The notes beneath the pieces were generated by a model. That model made no database searches, was not told where the DNA came from, and was given only the letters and a program-made list of their open reading frames with translations. Shown one piece after another: positions 9,735-18,656 of a DNA stretch of 64,000 nt. The stretch covers positions 62,001 to 126,000 of the forward strand of contig JAYRKT010000004.1 in assembly GCA_041905595.1 (NCBI GenBank). The letters are read 5' to 3'. The DNA comes from Aliitabrizicola sp041905595 (GTDB lineage Bacteria > Pseudomonadota > Alphaproteobacteria > Rhodobacterales > Rhodobacteraceae). A program made the position numbers and the translations under genes. Each line of letters opens with the position of its first letter. Positions within the stretch are counted from its first letter, which is position 1.

Positions 9735-10465
9735 GCCTGCACCTCGGGGTAATGGGCATTGGCGCGGTTGAGAAGTTCTTCCTGCTGGGGCTCGGGGACC
9801 TCAACGATGCCCTGGACAAAGATGCCGGGGGTAATCACCTGTTCGGGATCAATGCCGCCGGGTTCGGTCACGCGCGTGACCTGCGCGATGGTCCTGGCCG
9901 CGGCCATGGCCATCAGCGGGTTGAAGTTGCGGGCCGCCATCCGGTAGGTCAGATTGCCGTAGTTGTCGCCAAGCTCTGCCTTGATGAGCGCGAAGTCGGC
10001 CTTGAGCCAGCGTTCCTGCACGTAGGGACGCCCGTCGAATTCCTCGACCGGTTTCCCCCTGGCGAGGTCGGTGCCGTAGCTCGTCGGGGTATAGAAGGCG
10101 GGTATCCCTGCCCCGCCGGCGCGGATGCGTTCGGCAAGCGTGCCCTGCGGGACAAGCTCCAGTTCGATTCCCCCGGAAAGATAGAGATCGGTGAAGACCT
10201 TCGGGTCGGCCGAGCGCGGGAAGGAGCAGATGAGCTTTGCGACCATGCCCTGCTCGATCAAGGCGGCCAGCCCGACATGTCCGTTGCCGGCATTGTTATT
10301 GACGACCGTCAGGCCAGTCGGGTGTCCGGTCGCTACATGGCGGTCGATCAGCGCGTGGATCAGTTCGATCGGGGCGCCCGAGCCACCAAATCCCCCGATC
10401 ATGACCGTCGCGTCATCGGGGATGGCTGCGACAGCCTCGGCCAGCGTTGCGATACGTTTGTCCAT
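9731..10465 (-). CDS. pcaI: 3-oxoadipate CoA-transferase subunit A
   Basis: This 244-residue alpha subunit of the 3-oxoadipate CoA-transferase has the family segments MIGGFGGSGAP near residue 25 and VVNNNAGNG around 60. ATG 10465 is chosen because GGAGGAGCGC directly precedes it; in-frame codons further upstream lack such a site. It is the first gene of a tight pcaI-pcaJ-pcaF unit, divergent from an IclR-type regulator that is likely to activate it. The upstream pathway genes (pcaBCDGH) are not in this window. Confidence 0.9.
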   Translation of the reverse strand: MDKRIATLAEAVAAIPDDATVMIGGFGGSGAPIELIHALIDRHVATGHPTGLTVVNNNAGNGHVGLAALIEQGMVAKLICSFPRSADPKVFTDLYLSGGIELELVPQGTLAERIRAGGAGIPAFYTPTSYGTDLARGKPVEEFDGRPYVQERWLKADFALIKAELGDNYGNLTYRMAARNFNPLMAMAAARTIAQVTRVTEPGGIDPEQVITPGIFVQGIVEVPEPQQEELLNRANAHYPEVQA

Positions 10466-10569
10466 GCGCTCCTCCGACATTGGGCCGGACACTAGTTCCC
10501 TCTCGTCGAAGAGGAAGCAGATTTGTGCGCATGTTGACATTTGTTCATACTGTGGATGAGTGTGGTCAC
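10466..10569. promoter_or_regulatory. Divergent pcaI / IclR-regulator promoter region
   Basis: This 104-base gap between the divergent starts holds a TTGACA at 10534-10539, which could be a plus-strand -35 element without a clear -10. It also holds TGTTCA (10543-10548 region) paired with TGAACA just inside the regulator gene. PcaR-type IclR proteins bind such intergenic regions, but the exact operator cannot be assigned from this sequence alone. Confidence 0.4.
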
Positions 10570-11328
10570 ATGGTGAACAAGACCGACATCATTTCCTCGA
10601 TGCTGAAGGGTCTGAGCGTGATCGAGGCCTTTCGCGCAGAGCATCCGCGACTCAGCATCGCCGAGGTGAGCGAGATAACCGGGCTCGACCGGGCTTCGGC
10701 GCGGCGTTGCCTGCTGACGCTGCACGAGGGAGGTTATGCCGATTATGACGGGAAGTTCTTCACGCTGACGCCGCGGGTTCTGCGCCTTGGCATGGGGGCG
10801 CTCGCCGCCCTGCCGCTGGCGCAGCTCGTGCAGCCCTGGCTTGACCAGCTGTCGGAGCAGATCGGCCAGTCGACCTCGGTCTCGATCCTGGATGAGACCG
10901 AGATCGTCTATCTGGCCCGCGCAGCGCAGCGCAGGGTCATGTCGATAGGGTTGATGCCGGGGTCGCGGCTGCCGGCGCATTGCACCTCGATGGGCCGCGT
11001 GCTGCTTGCCGCGCTCCCCGAGGCCGTGGCGCGATCACGGATCGAGATGTCGGATCTCAGCCCGCGGACGCCCTACAGCCTTACCGACCCGGACGAGATC
11101 ATGTCCCGCCTCGCGCAGGTGCGCGTCGAGGGGTTCGCCCTGATTGACCAGGAGGTCGAGATCGGGCTGCGTTCGATCGCGGTGCCGTTGTTCTCGGCGC
11201 GCGGACAGGTGGTCGCCGCGCTCAATACTGGCGTCGCGGCGGTGCAGGGCGGCGCGCAGGATCTGACCGAGCTCTACCTGCCGGCGCTTCTCAAGGTTCA
11301 GGCTGGACTGCGGCGGATCCTGTCATGA
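10570..11328 (+). CDS. IclR-family transcriptional regulator (PcaR/PcaU type)
   Basis: This 252-residue regulator has a winged helix at about residues 10-75 (GLSVIEAFRAEHPRLSIAEV, then ASARRCLLTL) and a C-terminal IclR effector domain (RLPAHCTSMGRVLLAALPE, EGFALIDQEVEIGLRS). The pattern is close to the PcaR/PcaU/PobR subgroup. ATG 10570 fits the family N-terminus; no strong ribosome binding site is visible, and a start near 10531 is possible. Its divergent position beside pcaIJF suggests activation of that operon by beta-ketoadipate or a related acid. Confidence 0.85.
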   Translation: MVNKTDIISSMLKGLSVIEAFRAEHPRLSIAEVSEITGLDRASARRCLLTLHEGGYADYDGKFFTLTPRVLRLGMGALAALPLAQLVQPWLDQLSEQIGQSTSVSILDETEIVYLARAAQRRVMSIGLMPGSRLPAHCTSMGRVLLAALPEAVARSRIEMSDLSPRTPYSLTDPDEIMSRLAQVRVEGFALIDQEVEIGLRSIAVPLFSARGQVVAALNTGVAAVQGGAQDLTELYLPALLKVQAGLRRILS

Positions 11329-11343
11329 AGCCGCCGCCTCGTC

Positions 11344-13761
11344 TCAAGCGTCGAGGTTTTCCACGCTCAGCGCATTCTGCTGGATGAATTCACGGCGTGG
11401 TTCCACCACGTCGCCCATGAGCTTGGTGAAGATATCGTCGGCTTCGGCCAGATCATCGATCTTCACCTGCAGCAGCGTCCGCGCCTCGGGGTCGAGCGTG
11501 GTTTCCCAGAGCTGCTCGGGGTTCATCTCGCCCAAACCCTTGTAGCGTTGAAGCGAAAGCCCCTTTTCGCCTTCCGAGAGGATCGCCTTCAGCAGATCAA
11601 GCGGGCCGTGGATCGGCTGTTCCCTATCCTTGCGGACCAGCGCGGCCGGAAGCCCGTAGATCTCTTCCAGATTGTCCGTATGCGCGCCGAGCCGCCGCGC
11701 CTCGCCCGAGCGCAGCACCGGGCCGTCGAGTGTGCGAACCTCTTCGACACCCCGCAGGACACGTGAAAATCGCAGCCCATGATCCTGGGTCGGACGACCG
11801 CTCCAGCCCCGTTCGTATTCCAGCGCGATCTGATCAAGGCGCCGGGCGACCTTGTCGGCCACACCTTGCGCATCCGCATCGACCCGACCGGCGACCAGAG
11901 CGCCGGCAATCGCGGCCTGCTCAAGGATGTGGGCCGGGTAATGCGTCGGGAAGGCCGCGAGAATCCGGCGCACAAGACGCGCCTCGTCGACGACACGGGC
12001 AAGGTCGGCGCCCGAGATGTCCTCTCCGGAGCCCAGCCGCAGGATAGTCCCCTCGATCCCCTGCTGCACCAGATAGTCGTCCAGGGCCGCCTGATCCTTC
12101 AGATAGACTTCGGATTTCCCTCTCGCGACTTTGTAGAGCGGCGGCTGCGCGATGTAGAGGTATCCGCCATCGATGATCTCGGGCATCTGTCGGAAGAAGA
12201 AGGTCAAGAGGAGCGTGCGGATATGCGCGCCATCCACGTCGGCATCGGTCATGATGACGATCTTGTGGTAGCGCAGTTTGCCGATGTCGAATTCGTCGCG
12301 GCCGATCCCGGTTCCAAGCGCGGTAATGAGTGTGCCGACCGTTTCAGAGGACAGCATCCGGTCGAAGCGCGCGCGTTCGACGTTCAGGATCTTGCCGCGC
12401 AGGGGAAGCACGGCCTGATTGCTGCGGGCGCGGCCCTGCTTGGCCGAGCCGCCGGCGCTATCACCCTCGACGAGAAACAGTTCGGATTTGGACGGGTCCT
12501 TTTCCTGACAATCCGCCAGCTTGCCGGGCAGCGAGGCCACGTCGAGCGCGGTCTTTCGGCGGGTCAGTTCGCGGGCCTTGCGCGCGGCCTCGCGCGCCAG
12601 CGCCGCCTCGACGATCTTGCCGACGATCTGCTTTGCCGGGGCGGGGTTTTCCTCAAACCACTCGGCAAGCTTTTCGTTCACAAGGTTCTCGACTGCCGGC
12701 CGGACCTCGGACGACACAAGCTTGTCCTTGGTCTGGCTGGAGAATTTCGGATCCGGCACCTTGACCGACAGCACGCAGGTGAGCCCTTCACGCGCATCGT
12801 CGCCGGTGAAGTCGACCTTTTCCTTCTTCGCAATCCCCGAAGACTGTGCATAGGCGTTGATCGTGCGGGTCAGCGCACCGCGGAACCCGGCCAGGTGCGT
12901 ACCACCGTCGCGCTGCGGAATGTTGTTTGTGAACGGAAGGACGGTTTCGTGATAGCTGTCATTCCACCACATCGCGATCTCGACCGTGATGCCGCTGCGC
13001 TCGCCTGAAATGTAGATCGGCTCCGGCATCACCGGCGTCTTGGAGCGGTCGAGATACTTCACGAATTCCCGGACACCACCTTCGTAGAAAAGCTCGGTCC
13101 GCAGGGGCTCCGCCGGGCGTTCGTCTTCAAGCACGATCCGTACGCCGGAATTGAGGAACGCAAGTTCCCTGAGGCGGTTCTCGAGCGTCTTGTAGACGTA
13201 GTCGAGGTTCGAGAAGGTCTGGGTCGAGGCCAGGAATCGAACCTCGGTGCCTTTCTGACCGTGCGCATCGCCCACAATCCGCAGCGACTCGACCGTGTCG
13301 CCATGTTCGAACTTGGCGAAGTGCTCCTTGCCGTTGCGCCAGACGCGCAGTTCCAGCCAGTCGGACAGGGCGTTGACGACCGAAACGCCGACGCCATGCA
13401 GACCGCCCGATACCTTGTAGCTGTTCTGGTCGAACTTCCCGCCGGCATGAAGCTGGGTCATGATGACCTCGGCAGCCGAAACGCCTTCTTCGGCATGGAT
13501 GTCGACGGGGATACCACGACCGTTATCCCGGACCGAGACCGAATTGTCGGCGTGGATCTTGACGGTTACCTCGGTCGCGTGACCGGCAAGCGCCTCGTCA
13601 ATGCCGTTATCGACAACCTCGTAGACCATGTGGTGCAGGCCCGAGCCGTCGTCAGTATCGCCGATATACATGCCCGGCCGTTTGCGTACCGCTTCCAGGC
13701 CCTTGAGAACCTTGATGGAATCGGCACCGTATTCTTCGATCTTCTGGGCTGGCTCGGCCAT
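11344..13761 (-). CDS. gyrB: DNA gyrase subunit B
   Basis: This 805-residue type II topoisomerase B subunit has the GHKL ATPase domain at the N-terminus (RPGMYIGDT, VVDNGIDEA, GGLHGVG), a transducer domain, the TOPRIM domain (EGDSAGG and DADVDGAHI) and the C-terminal RYKGLGEM segment. It introduces negative supercoils together with GyrA, which is not in this window. Length is typical. It is the last gene of the dnaA-dnaN-recF block but has its own likely promoter at 13791-13819. Confidence 0.97.
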   Translation of the reverse strand: MAEPAQKIEEYGADSIKVLKGLEAVRKRPGMYIGDTDDGSGLHHMVYEVVDNGIDEALAGHATEVTVKIHADNSVSVRDNGRGIPVDIHAEEGVSAAEVIMTQLHAGGKFDQNSYKVSGGLHGVGVSVVNALSDWLELRVWRNGKEHFAKFEHGDTVESLRIVGDAHGQKGTEVRFLASTQTFSNLDYVYKTLENRLRELAFLNSGVRIVLEDERPAEPLRTELFYEGGVREFVKYLDRSKTPVMPEPIYISGERSGITVEIAMWWNDSYHETVLPFTNNIPQRDGGTHLAGFRGALTRTINAYAQSSGIAKKEKVDFTGDDAREGLTCVLSVKVPDPKFSSQTKDKLVSSEVRPAVENLVNEKLAEWFEENPAPAKQIVGKIVEAALAREAARKARELTRRKTALDVASLPGKLADCQEKDPSKSELFLVEGDSAGGSAKQGRARSNQAVLPLRGKILNVERARFDRMLSSETVGTLITALGTGIGRDEFDIGKLRYHKIVIMTDADVDGAHIRTLLLTFFFRQMPEIIDGGYLYIAQPPLYKVARGKSEVYLKDQAALDDYLVQQGIEGTILRLGSGEDISGADLARVVDEARLVRRILAAFPTHYPAHILEQAAIAGALVAGRVDADAQGVADKVARRLDQIALEYERGWSGRPTQDHGLRFSRVLRGVEEVRTLDGPVLRSGEARRLGAHTDNLEEIYGLPAALVRKDREQPIHGPLDLLKAILSEGEKGLSLQRYKGLGEMNPEQLWETTLDPEARTLLQVKIDDLAEADDIFTKLMGDVVEPRREFIQQNALSVENLDA

Positions 13762-13790
13762 GCGGGCGGGGTCCTTTCTCGCGTGCGCGA

Positions 13791-13819
13791 TTTATAGTCG
13801 CTCCCACCGGGAATGTCAC
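13791..13819 (-). promoter_or_regulatory. Likely sigma-70-type promoter of gyrB
   Basis: On the minus strand, GTGACA (13819-13814) and TATAAA (13796-13791) are separated by exactly 17 bases, each matching the vegetative consensus at 5 of 6 positions. Transcription would start near 13784, giving a leader of about 23 bases before the gyrB ATG at 13761. Confidence 0.65.
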
Positions 13820-13842
13820 GTCACGGGCACAAGATTTGGTGG

Positions 13843-14463
13843 TCAGACGAAGGGGACGACAAGACCGACCACGATCAGAAGCGCTCCTGAGGCGATGTTC
13901 AACCGATGAAGGCTTTTCGGGTCGGAAAGCAACCGTCGCGCCCGGTCCAGAAACAGCGCCAGCCCGAGGTTTCCCAGAAGCGGAATGGCCGCCGAAACAA
14001 GAATAATCGCGGCAATGTCCGGGCCAGTGAGCCGCGTCAGGTCGAAGAATCCCGGCAGGACGCCCATGTAGAACAAGATCGCCTTGGGATTGCCGATCAC
14101 AGCGGCCAGCCCGACCGCAAGTCCTGCCCATCGACCGGGCCGCGTCAGCCGGCTGTCCGCCGCCAAGGTGACCGCAGGCTTTCGGATGAGCAGAACGCCC
14201 ATCACCAGGAACACGCCGGCCGCGATCCAGCGCAGCGCGTGCAGAAAGCCGCCATAGACCGACAGGATCCAGCTTAGCCCAAAGATGGCCGCCAGCGGCC
14301 AGACAAGGTCGCCCAGCGCTACACCGACGGCCAGCGGCCAGGCAGAGGCAAAACCGCCAGACAGGGCTCTGGCCGTGAGCGCGACCCACACCGGCCCGGG
14401 GACCGCCCAGAGCGCCGCCATTCCGCCGGCATAGAGAAGGAGTTGCCAGAAAGAGATGGTCAC
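13843..14463 (-). CDS. LysE/RhtB-family amino acid exporter
   Basis: This 206-residue inner-membrane protein has about six hydrophobic segments. The N-terminal AVPGPVWVALTARALSGGFASA region is the LysE/RhtB hallmark, and GNPKAILFYMGVLPGFFDL is its mid-protein signature. It probably exports an amino acid or homoserine lactone-like solute; the substrate cannot be read from sequence. Its ATG overlaps the VOC stop by 4 bases, so it is coupled to recF and the VOC gene. Confidence 0.88.
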   Translation of the reverse strand: MTISFWQLLLYAGGMAALWAVPGPVWVALTARALSGGFASAWPLAVGVALGDLVWPLAAIFGLSWILSVYGGFLHALRWIAAGVFLVMGVLLIRKPAVTLAADSRLTRPGRWAGLAVGLAAVIGNPKAILFYMGVLPGFFDLTRLTGPDIAAIILVSAAIPLLGNLGLALFLDRARRLLSDPKSLHRLNIASGALLIVVGLVVPFV

Positions 14464-14888
14464 GATGGCAAAGTCAGCGAACCATCAGCCGCGAGCGGCC
14501 AGAAGGGGTTCATCGCCACTTCCCAGACATGCCCATCCGGATCGGCCCAATAGCCGGAATAGCCGCCCCAGAAAACCTTTTCCGGTCTCTTCAGCGTGGT
14601 CCCCCCCGCGTCGAGCGCAGACTGGAAGGCTGCATCAACTTCGGCTTCCGTGGCAAAGTTCTGGGCCAAGGCAATGGCGCCGGTTCCCAACTGGGCGTTC
14701 GGCCGGCCCTGATCGGCTGCAAGGTCCGCAAGCCCGAACAAAGCCAGCACCGCGCCATGCATCTGGAAGAAGGCCACCCCTTCCTGGCTCTGCTGCGACT
14801 CGACCCAGCCGAGACGCCCATAAAACGCCCGGGAGGCCGCAAGATCGGCGACGCCTAGCGTGAGAAGGGTGATGCGCTGCGGACTCAT
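14460..14888 (-). CDS. VOC (glyoxalase/bleomycin-resistance) family protein
   Basis: This 142-residue single-domain VOC protein has RITLLTLGVADLAASRAFYGRLGW at the N-terminus (quoted in parts: TLGVADL, RAFYGRLGW) and GGYSGYWADPDGHVWEVA near the C-terminus, where the metal-binding Glu is expected. The reaction is unknown. The gene overlaps recF (4 bases upstream) and the LysE gene (4 bases downstream), so it is embedded in the replication operon. Confidence 0.82.
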   Translation of the reverse strand: MSPQRITLLTLGVADLAASRAFYGRLGWVESQQSQEGVAFFQMHGAVLALFGLADLAADQGRPNAQLGTGAIALAQNFATEAEVDAAFQSALDAGGTTLKRPEKVFWGGYSGYWADPDGHVWEVAMNPFWPLAADGSLTLPS

Positions 14889-15994
14889 GCCTTTTCCTCT
14901 ACGATCCGGGACTGTCCCTCTATCTCGTTTACGGCAAAACGCTGCGCTCGTGCGCCGAGGCTTTCGAACAGCTCTGGGCCGGTCCCCGTCAGGAAGGCCT
15001 GTGCCCCAAGGCCGACAACCTCATCATAAAGCGCCGCGCGCCGGCCCTCGTCGAGATGCGCGGCAACCTCGTCCAGAAGCAGAATGGGCGGCGCACCCCC
15101 GCGTTCGGCCAACGCGCGGGCATTGGCAAGAACCAGCGAAATCAGCAGCGCCTTCTGTTCGCCCGTTGAACATTGATCGGCCGCCATACCCTTCGCAGCA
15201 TAGGTCGCGGCAAGGTCCATGCGATGGGGGCCGATCAGGGTCCGGCCCGCCGCCATGTCGCGCCGGCGATTGTCGCGAAGCACCTCCCGCAATGGCTCGG
15301 CGATCGAAGGCGCTGGCTCTTCCGGCCAGACGATCTCCAGTTCGGCCCGGGGAAAGCTCGTCGCTGCGTCACGCAGCGCATCTTCGATCTCGGCAAGCGA
15401 CGCGGAACGATTGGCCATCATGCGCGCGCCTGCCTCTGCCATCTGCGCCTCGAGCGCGGCATACCATGCGGCGTCGGTTGCACCCTCTTTCAGGAGCCGG
15501 TTCCGGTCGCGCATGGATTTCTCGTAATCAAGAACCGCTTCGGCGTGGTCGGGCCGGAAGCTCAAAGTCATGCGGTCGAGAAAACGGCGGCGTCCATCGG
15601 CGCCCTCGATCCACAACCGGTCCATCGCCGGCACCAGCCAGAGGATCGGCACCAGCCGCCCCAGAGCCGTTTGCGCTGCGGCTTTCTCATCGATCCGCAC
15701 GGTCCGCGCTTCGCCAGCCTCGGCCCAGGACTCGATCTGGTGCATGTCTCCCAGGCGAAGCAGCGTCGCAGCCACCTTCCAGCCAAGTCGTTCCGGCAAC
15801 CGCGCGATTTCTCCGGTCGTCGCGCGGCGAATGCCGCGACCGGGAGAAAGCAGCGAGACGGCTTCAAGTATGTTGGTCTTGCCGGCACCGTTGCGACCAT
15901 GGATGGCCACCGGCCGGCCATCCAGTTCCATCCGCGCTGCCTTGTGGCTGCGGAAATGTGATAGGGTCAGCGAAGTGACCGCGAGCCCCGGCAC
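14885..15994 (-). CDS. recF: DNA replication and repair protein RecF
   Basis: This 369-residue SMC-like ATPase helps load RecA at gaps with RecO and RecR. Walker A GRNGAGKTN is near residue 34, the ABC signature appears as STGEQKALL and Walker B as ILLLDEVAAHLD. The start is GTG 15994, preceded by GAAAGG; no suitable ATG exists before the LTLSHFRSH N-terminal motif. It follows dnaN by 58 bases, the usual dnaA-dnaN-recF order. Confidence 0.94.
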   Translation of the reverse strand: MPGLAVTSLTLSHFRSHKAARMELDGRPVAIHGRNGAGKTNILEAVSLLSPGRGIRRATTGEIARLPERLGWKVAATLLRLGDMHQIESWAEAGEARTVRIDEKAAAQTALGRLVPILWLVPAMDRLWIEGADGRRRFLDRMTLSFRPDHAEAVLDYEKSMRDRNRLLKEGATDAAWYAALEAQMAEAGARMMANRSASLAEIEDALRDAATSFPRAELEIVWPEEPAPSIAEPLREVLRDNRRRDMAAGRTLIGPHRMDLAATYAAKGMAADQCSTGEQKALLISLVLANARALAERGGAPPILLLDEVAAHLDEGRRAALYDEVVGLGAQAFLTGTGPELFESLGARAQRFAVNEIEGQSRIVEEKA

Positions 15995-16052
15995 GGCTTG
16001 CCTTTCATCGGTTTGCAGAGGTCGGCGCGCCGGATAGGACGGCGGCGCAGCC

Positions 16053-17171
16053 TCAGACGCGCATCGGCATCACGACATAGACGGCGCTGGTGTCGTTGCC
16101 TTCGCGCATCAGGGTCGGATCGCCGGCCGAGTTGAACAGAAACACCGCGTTCTCGCGATCGACCTGGCTGGCGATCTCCAGCAGGTATTTCGCGTTGAAG
16201 CCGATATCGAGGCGATCGTCGGAATAGGCGACAGCAAGTTCTTCTTCCGCGGCGCCGCTGTCGGGTGAATTGACCGACAGCACGAGACGATCTTCATCGA
16301 GGCTCAGTTTCACGGCCCGCGACCGTTCCGAGGAAACTGTCGCCACCCGATCGACTGCCTTGGCGAATTCGGTTGCGTCCACCTCCAGCCGGCGAGTGTT
16401 TCCTGTCGGAATGACCCGGCTGTAATCCGGGAAGGTTCCGTCGATGACCTTCGAGGTCAGCACGATATTCGGTGTCGCAAAGCGAACTTTCGTTTCGGAA
16501 ACCGAGACTGCAATCTGGGTTTCATCATCGTCGAGAAGCTTGCGAAGCTCGCCCACGGTCTTGCGGGGGACAATCACGCCCGGCATTCCTTCGGCGCCAG
16601 CGGGAAGCGGCGCGTCGATCCGAGCCAGACGATGCCCATCGGTCGCGACGCAACGCAGGACCGCCCCCTCCTCGCCCTGGGCGACGTGCATGTAGACGCC
16701 GTTCAGGTAATAGCGGGTCTCTTCCGTCGAGATCGCGAACTTCGCCTTGTCGAACAGGCGCCGCAGAACCGGGGCGGGGGCCGAGAAGTTCGTGGTGTAT
16801 TCAGAAGACGCCATCACCGGGAAATCTTCCTTCGGCAGCGTCGCAAGGCTGAAGGTCGAGCGGCCTGCGGCCACGGTCAACCGTCCGGTCGCCGCATCCT
16901 CGGTCAGGCTGACCAAAGCACCGTCCGGCAGTTTGCGGACGATCTCGTGCAGCATCACCGCAGAAACCGTGGTCGCGCCCGGGCGTTCAACCATGGCCGG
17001 GGCCTTGTCGACCACCTCGATGTCAAGGTCGGTCGCGCGCAGGCTGACCTGATTGCCTTCGGCTTCGATCAGCACGTTTGCGAGGATCGGGATGGTGTTG
17101 CGCCGTTCCACCACCGACTGCGCTTGCCCGACGGCCTTGAGCAAAGTGCCGCGTTCGATGCTGATCTTCAT
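16053..17171 (-). CDS. dnaN: DNA polymerase III beta sliding clamp
   Basis: This 372-residue protein forms the dimeric ring that tethers polymerase III to DNA. The N-terminus MKISIERGTLLKAV and the C-terminal VYVVMPMRV are typical. ATG 17171 is chosen over an upstream in-frame codon because the family starts there and GAAGG precedes it. It lies 126 bases after dnaA with a hairpin in the gap. Confidence 0.96.
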   Translation of the reverse strand: MKISIERGTLLKAVGQAQSVVERRNTIPILANVLIEAEGNQVSLRATDLDIEVVDKAPAMVERPGATTVSAVMLHEIVRKLPDGALVSLTEDAATGRLTVAAGRSTFSLATLPKEDFPVMASSEYTTNFSAPAPVLRRLFDKAKFAISTEETRYYLNGVYMHVAQGEEGAVLRCVATDGHRLARIDAPLPAGAEGMPGVIVPRKTVGELRKLLDDDETQIAVSVSETKVRFATPNIVLTSKVIDGTFPDYSRVIPTGNTRRLEVDATEFAKAVDRVATVSSERSRAVKLSLDEDRLVLSVNSPDSGAAEEELAVAYSDDRLDIGFNAKYLLEIASQVDRENAVFLFNSAGDPTLMREGNDTSAVYVVMPMRV

Positions 17172-17208
17172 ACCTTCGTTCCCTCTGGACACCGGATCAC
17201 AGACCCGG

Positions 17209-17234
17209 GGCGAGAAAACTACCCGTTTCTCGCC
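17209..17234 (-). other. Hairpin in the dnaA-dnaN gap
   Basis: GGCGAGAAA (17209-17217) and TTTCTCGCC (17226-17234) form a perfect 9-bp stem with an 8-base loop, 38 bases before the dnaN start. There is no clear U-tract, so it may modulate rather than end transcription between dnaA and dnaN. Confidence 0.5.
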
Positions 17235-17297
17235 GGTTCTCAAGCGTTTTCGGGAATGTCCGCCGCTTTCCGGAGCCCGTCAAGAGCCCCGGCTGTC

Positions 17298-18656
17298 TCA
17301 GCTTTCCAGAAGGCGCCGCAGAAGCTGCAAATCATCGGCCAGCTGCGAATCCGTCGTCATCAGCTCCTCGATCCGACGCACGCCGTGCATGATCGTGGTG
17401 TGGTCGCGCCCGCCAAACCGTCGGCCGATCTCGGGCAGGCTGCGGGGGGTCAATTGCTTGGCCAGATACATGGCGATCTGCCGGGGGCGGGCGATGTTGC
17501 GCACCCGCTTCGGACCGATCAGATCCGAAAGGCGGACATTGTAGTGCTCTGCCACCCGGCGCTGGATTTCCTCGACCGTGATCTTGCGGTCGCTGGCGCG
17601 CAGGATGTCGGCCAGGCAGTCCTGAGCCAGTTCCAGCGTGATCTCGCGCCCGACGAGCGACGCGAAGGCAAACAGGCGGGTCAGCGCACCTTCAAGGACG
17701 CGGACGTTGGTGGTGATCCGGTGGGCGAGGAATTCCAGCACTCCGTCCGCGATCACCAGACCGCGATACTGCTGGCGATAGTAGTCGGCCTTCTGCTGGA
17801 GGATACCAAGCCGCAGTTCGTAGTCCGTGGGGTGAAGGTCGACCACGAGGCCGCATTGCAGACGGCTCTTGATCCGCTCTTCCAGATCCTTGATTTCGCC
17901 CGGCGCACGGTCGGCCGAAATGACGATCTGCTTGTTCTGGTCGACCAGCGCGTTGAAGGTGTGAAAGAACTCTTCCTGCGTGCTGTCCTTGCCGGCGATG
18001 AACTGCACGTCATCGACCATAAGCACGTCGACAGACCGGAATAGTTCCTTGAAATCCATGATCTGCCGTTCGCGCAGGGCCTGGACAAAGCGGTACATGA
18101 ACTGCTCAGCCGAAAGGTAAAGCACCTTGAGTTCGGGGGTGCGGGCCTGAAGCTCGTGCGCAATCGCGTGCATCAGATGGGTCTTGCCGAGCCCGACGCC
18201 GCCATAAAGGAAGAGCGGGTTGAAGGAAACCGGCCCCCCTTCGGCAACCCGGCGAGCGGCCGCATGGGCCAGTTCGTTCGGCTTGCCCACGACGAAGGAC
18301 TCAAAGGTAAAACGGGAGTCGAGCGCGGCGCCCCGGAACTCTTCCTCAGCGGCCGCGCGGGCCTTAGGGGCCGCGGGCGGTGCAGAGACGCGCGTGGCCG
18401 TACGGGGCTTGGCGCCTGCACCGAGGCTGAACTCGATCCGCTCGACATTCTGGCCATGACGTTTCAGGTCCGACTGGATCTGATCGGCATAGTTGCGAGA
18501 AACCCAGTCGCCAAAGAACACGGTCGGGACTTCGAATCGCGCTACGCCGTCCTCGATTGCGGACAGGCGGAGCGGCTCGATCCAGGTTACGAAGTTGTTC
18601 TTGCCGATCCTCTTGAGCAGGTCATTGCGCACCAGTCCCCATGTGTCGTCGGTCAT
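17298..18656 (-). CDS. dnaA: Chromosomal replication initiator protein DnaA
   Basis: This 452-residue initiator has domain I (WGLVRNDLLKRIGKNNFVTW), a short linker, the AAA+ domain (Walker A GGVGLGKTH, Walker B VLMVDDVQF) and the DNA-binding domain IV with GGRDHTTIMHGVRRIEEL. ATG 18656 matches the family N-terminus; the frame extends upstream without support. It heads the dnaA-dnaN-recF-VOC-LysE-gyrB run. Confidence 0.96.
   Translation of the reverse strand: MTDDTWGLVRNDLLKRIGKNNFVTWIEPLRLSAIEDGVARFEVPTVFFGDWVSRNYADQIQSDLKRHGQNVERIEFSLGAGAKPRTATRVSAPPAAPKARAAAEEEFRGAALDSRFTFESFVVGKPNELAHAAARRVAEGGPVSFNPLFLYGGVGLGKTHLMHAIAHELQARTPELKVLYLSAEQFMYRFVQALRERQIMDFKELFRSVDVLMVDDVQFIAGKDSTQEEFFHTFNALVDQNKQIVISADRAPGEIKDLEERIKSRLQCGLVVDLHPTDYELRLGILQQKADYYRQQYRGLVIADGVLEFLAHRITTNVRVLEGALTRLFAFASLVGREITLELAQDCLADILRASDRKITVEEIQRRVAEHYNVRLSDLIGPKRVRNIARPRQIAMYLAKQLTPRSLPEIGRRFGGRDHTTIMHGVRRIEELMTTDSQLADDLQLLRRLLES

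Noticed and set aside
12330..12764. Plus-strand frames opposite gyrB
   Set aside because: gyrB is certain on the minus strand; these are antisense shadows.
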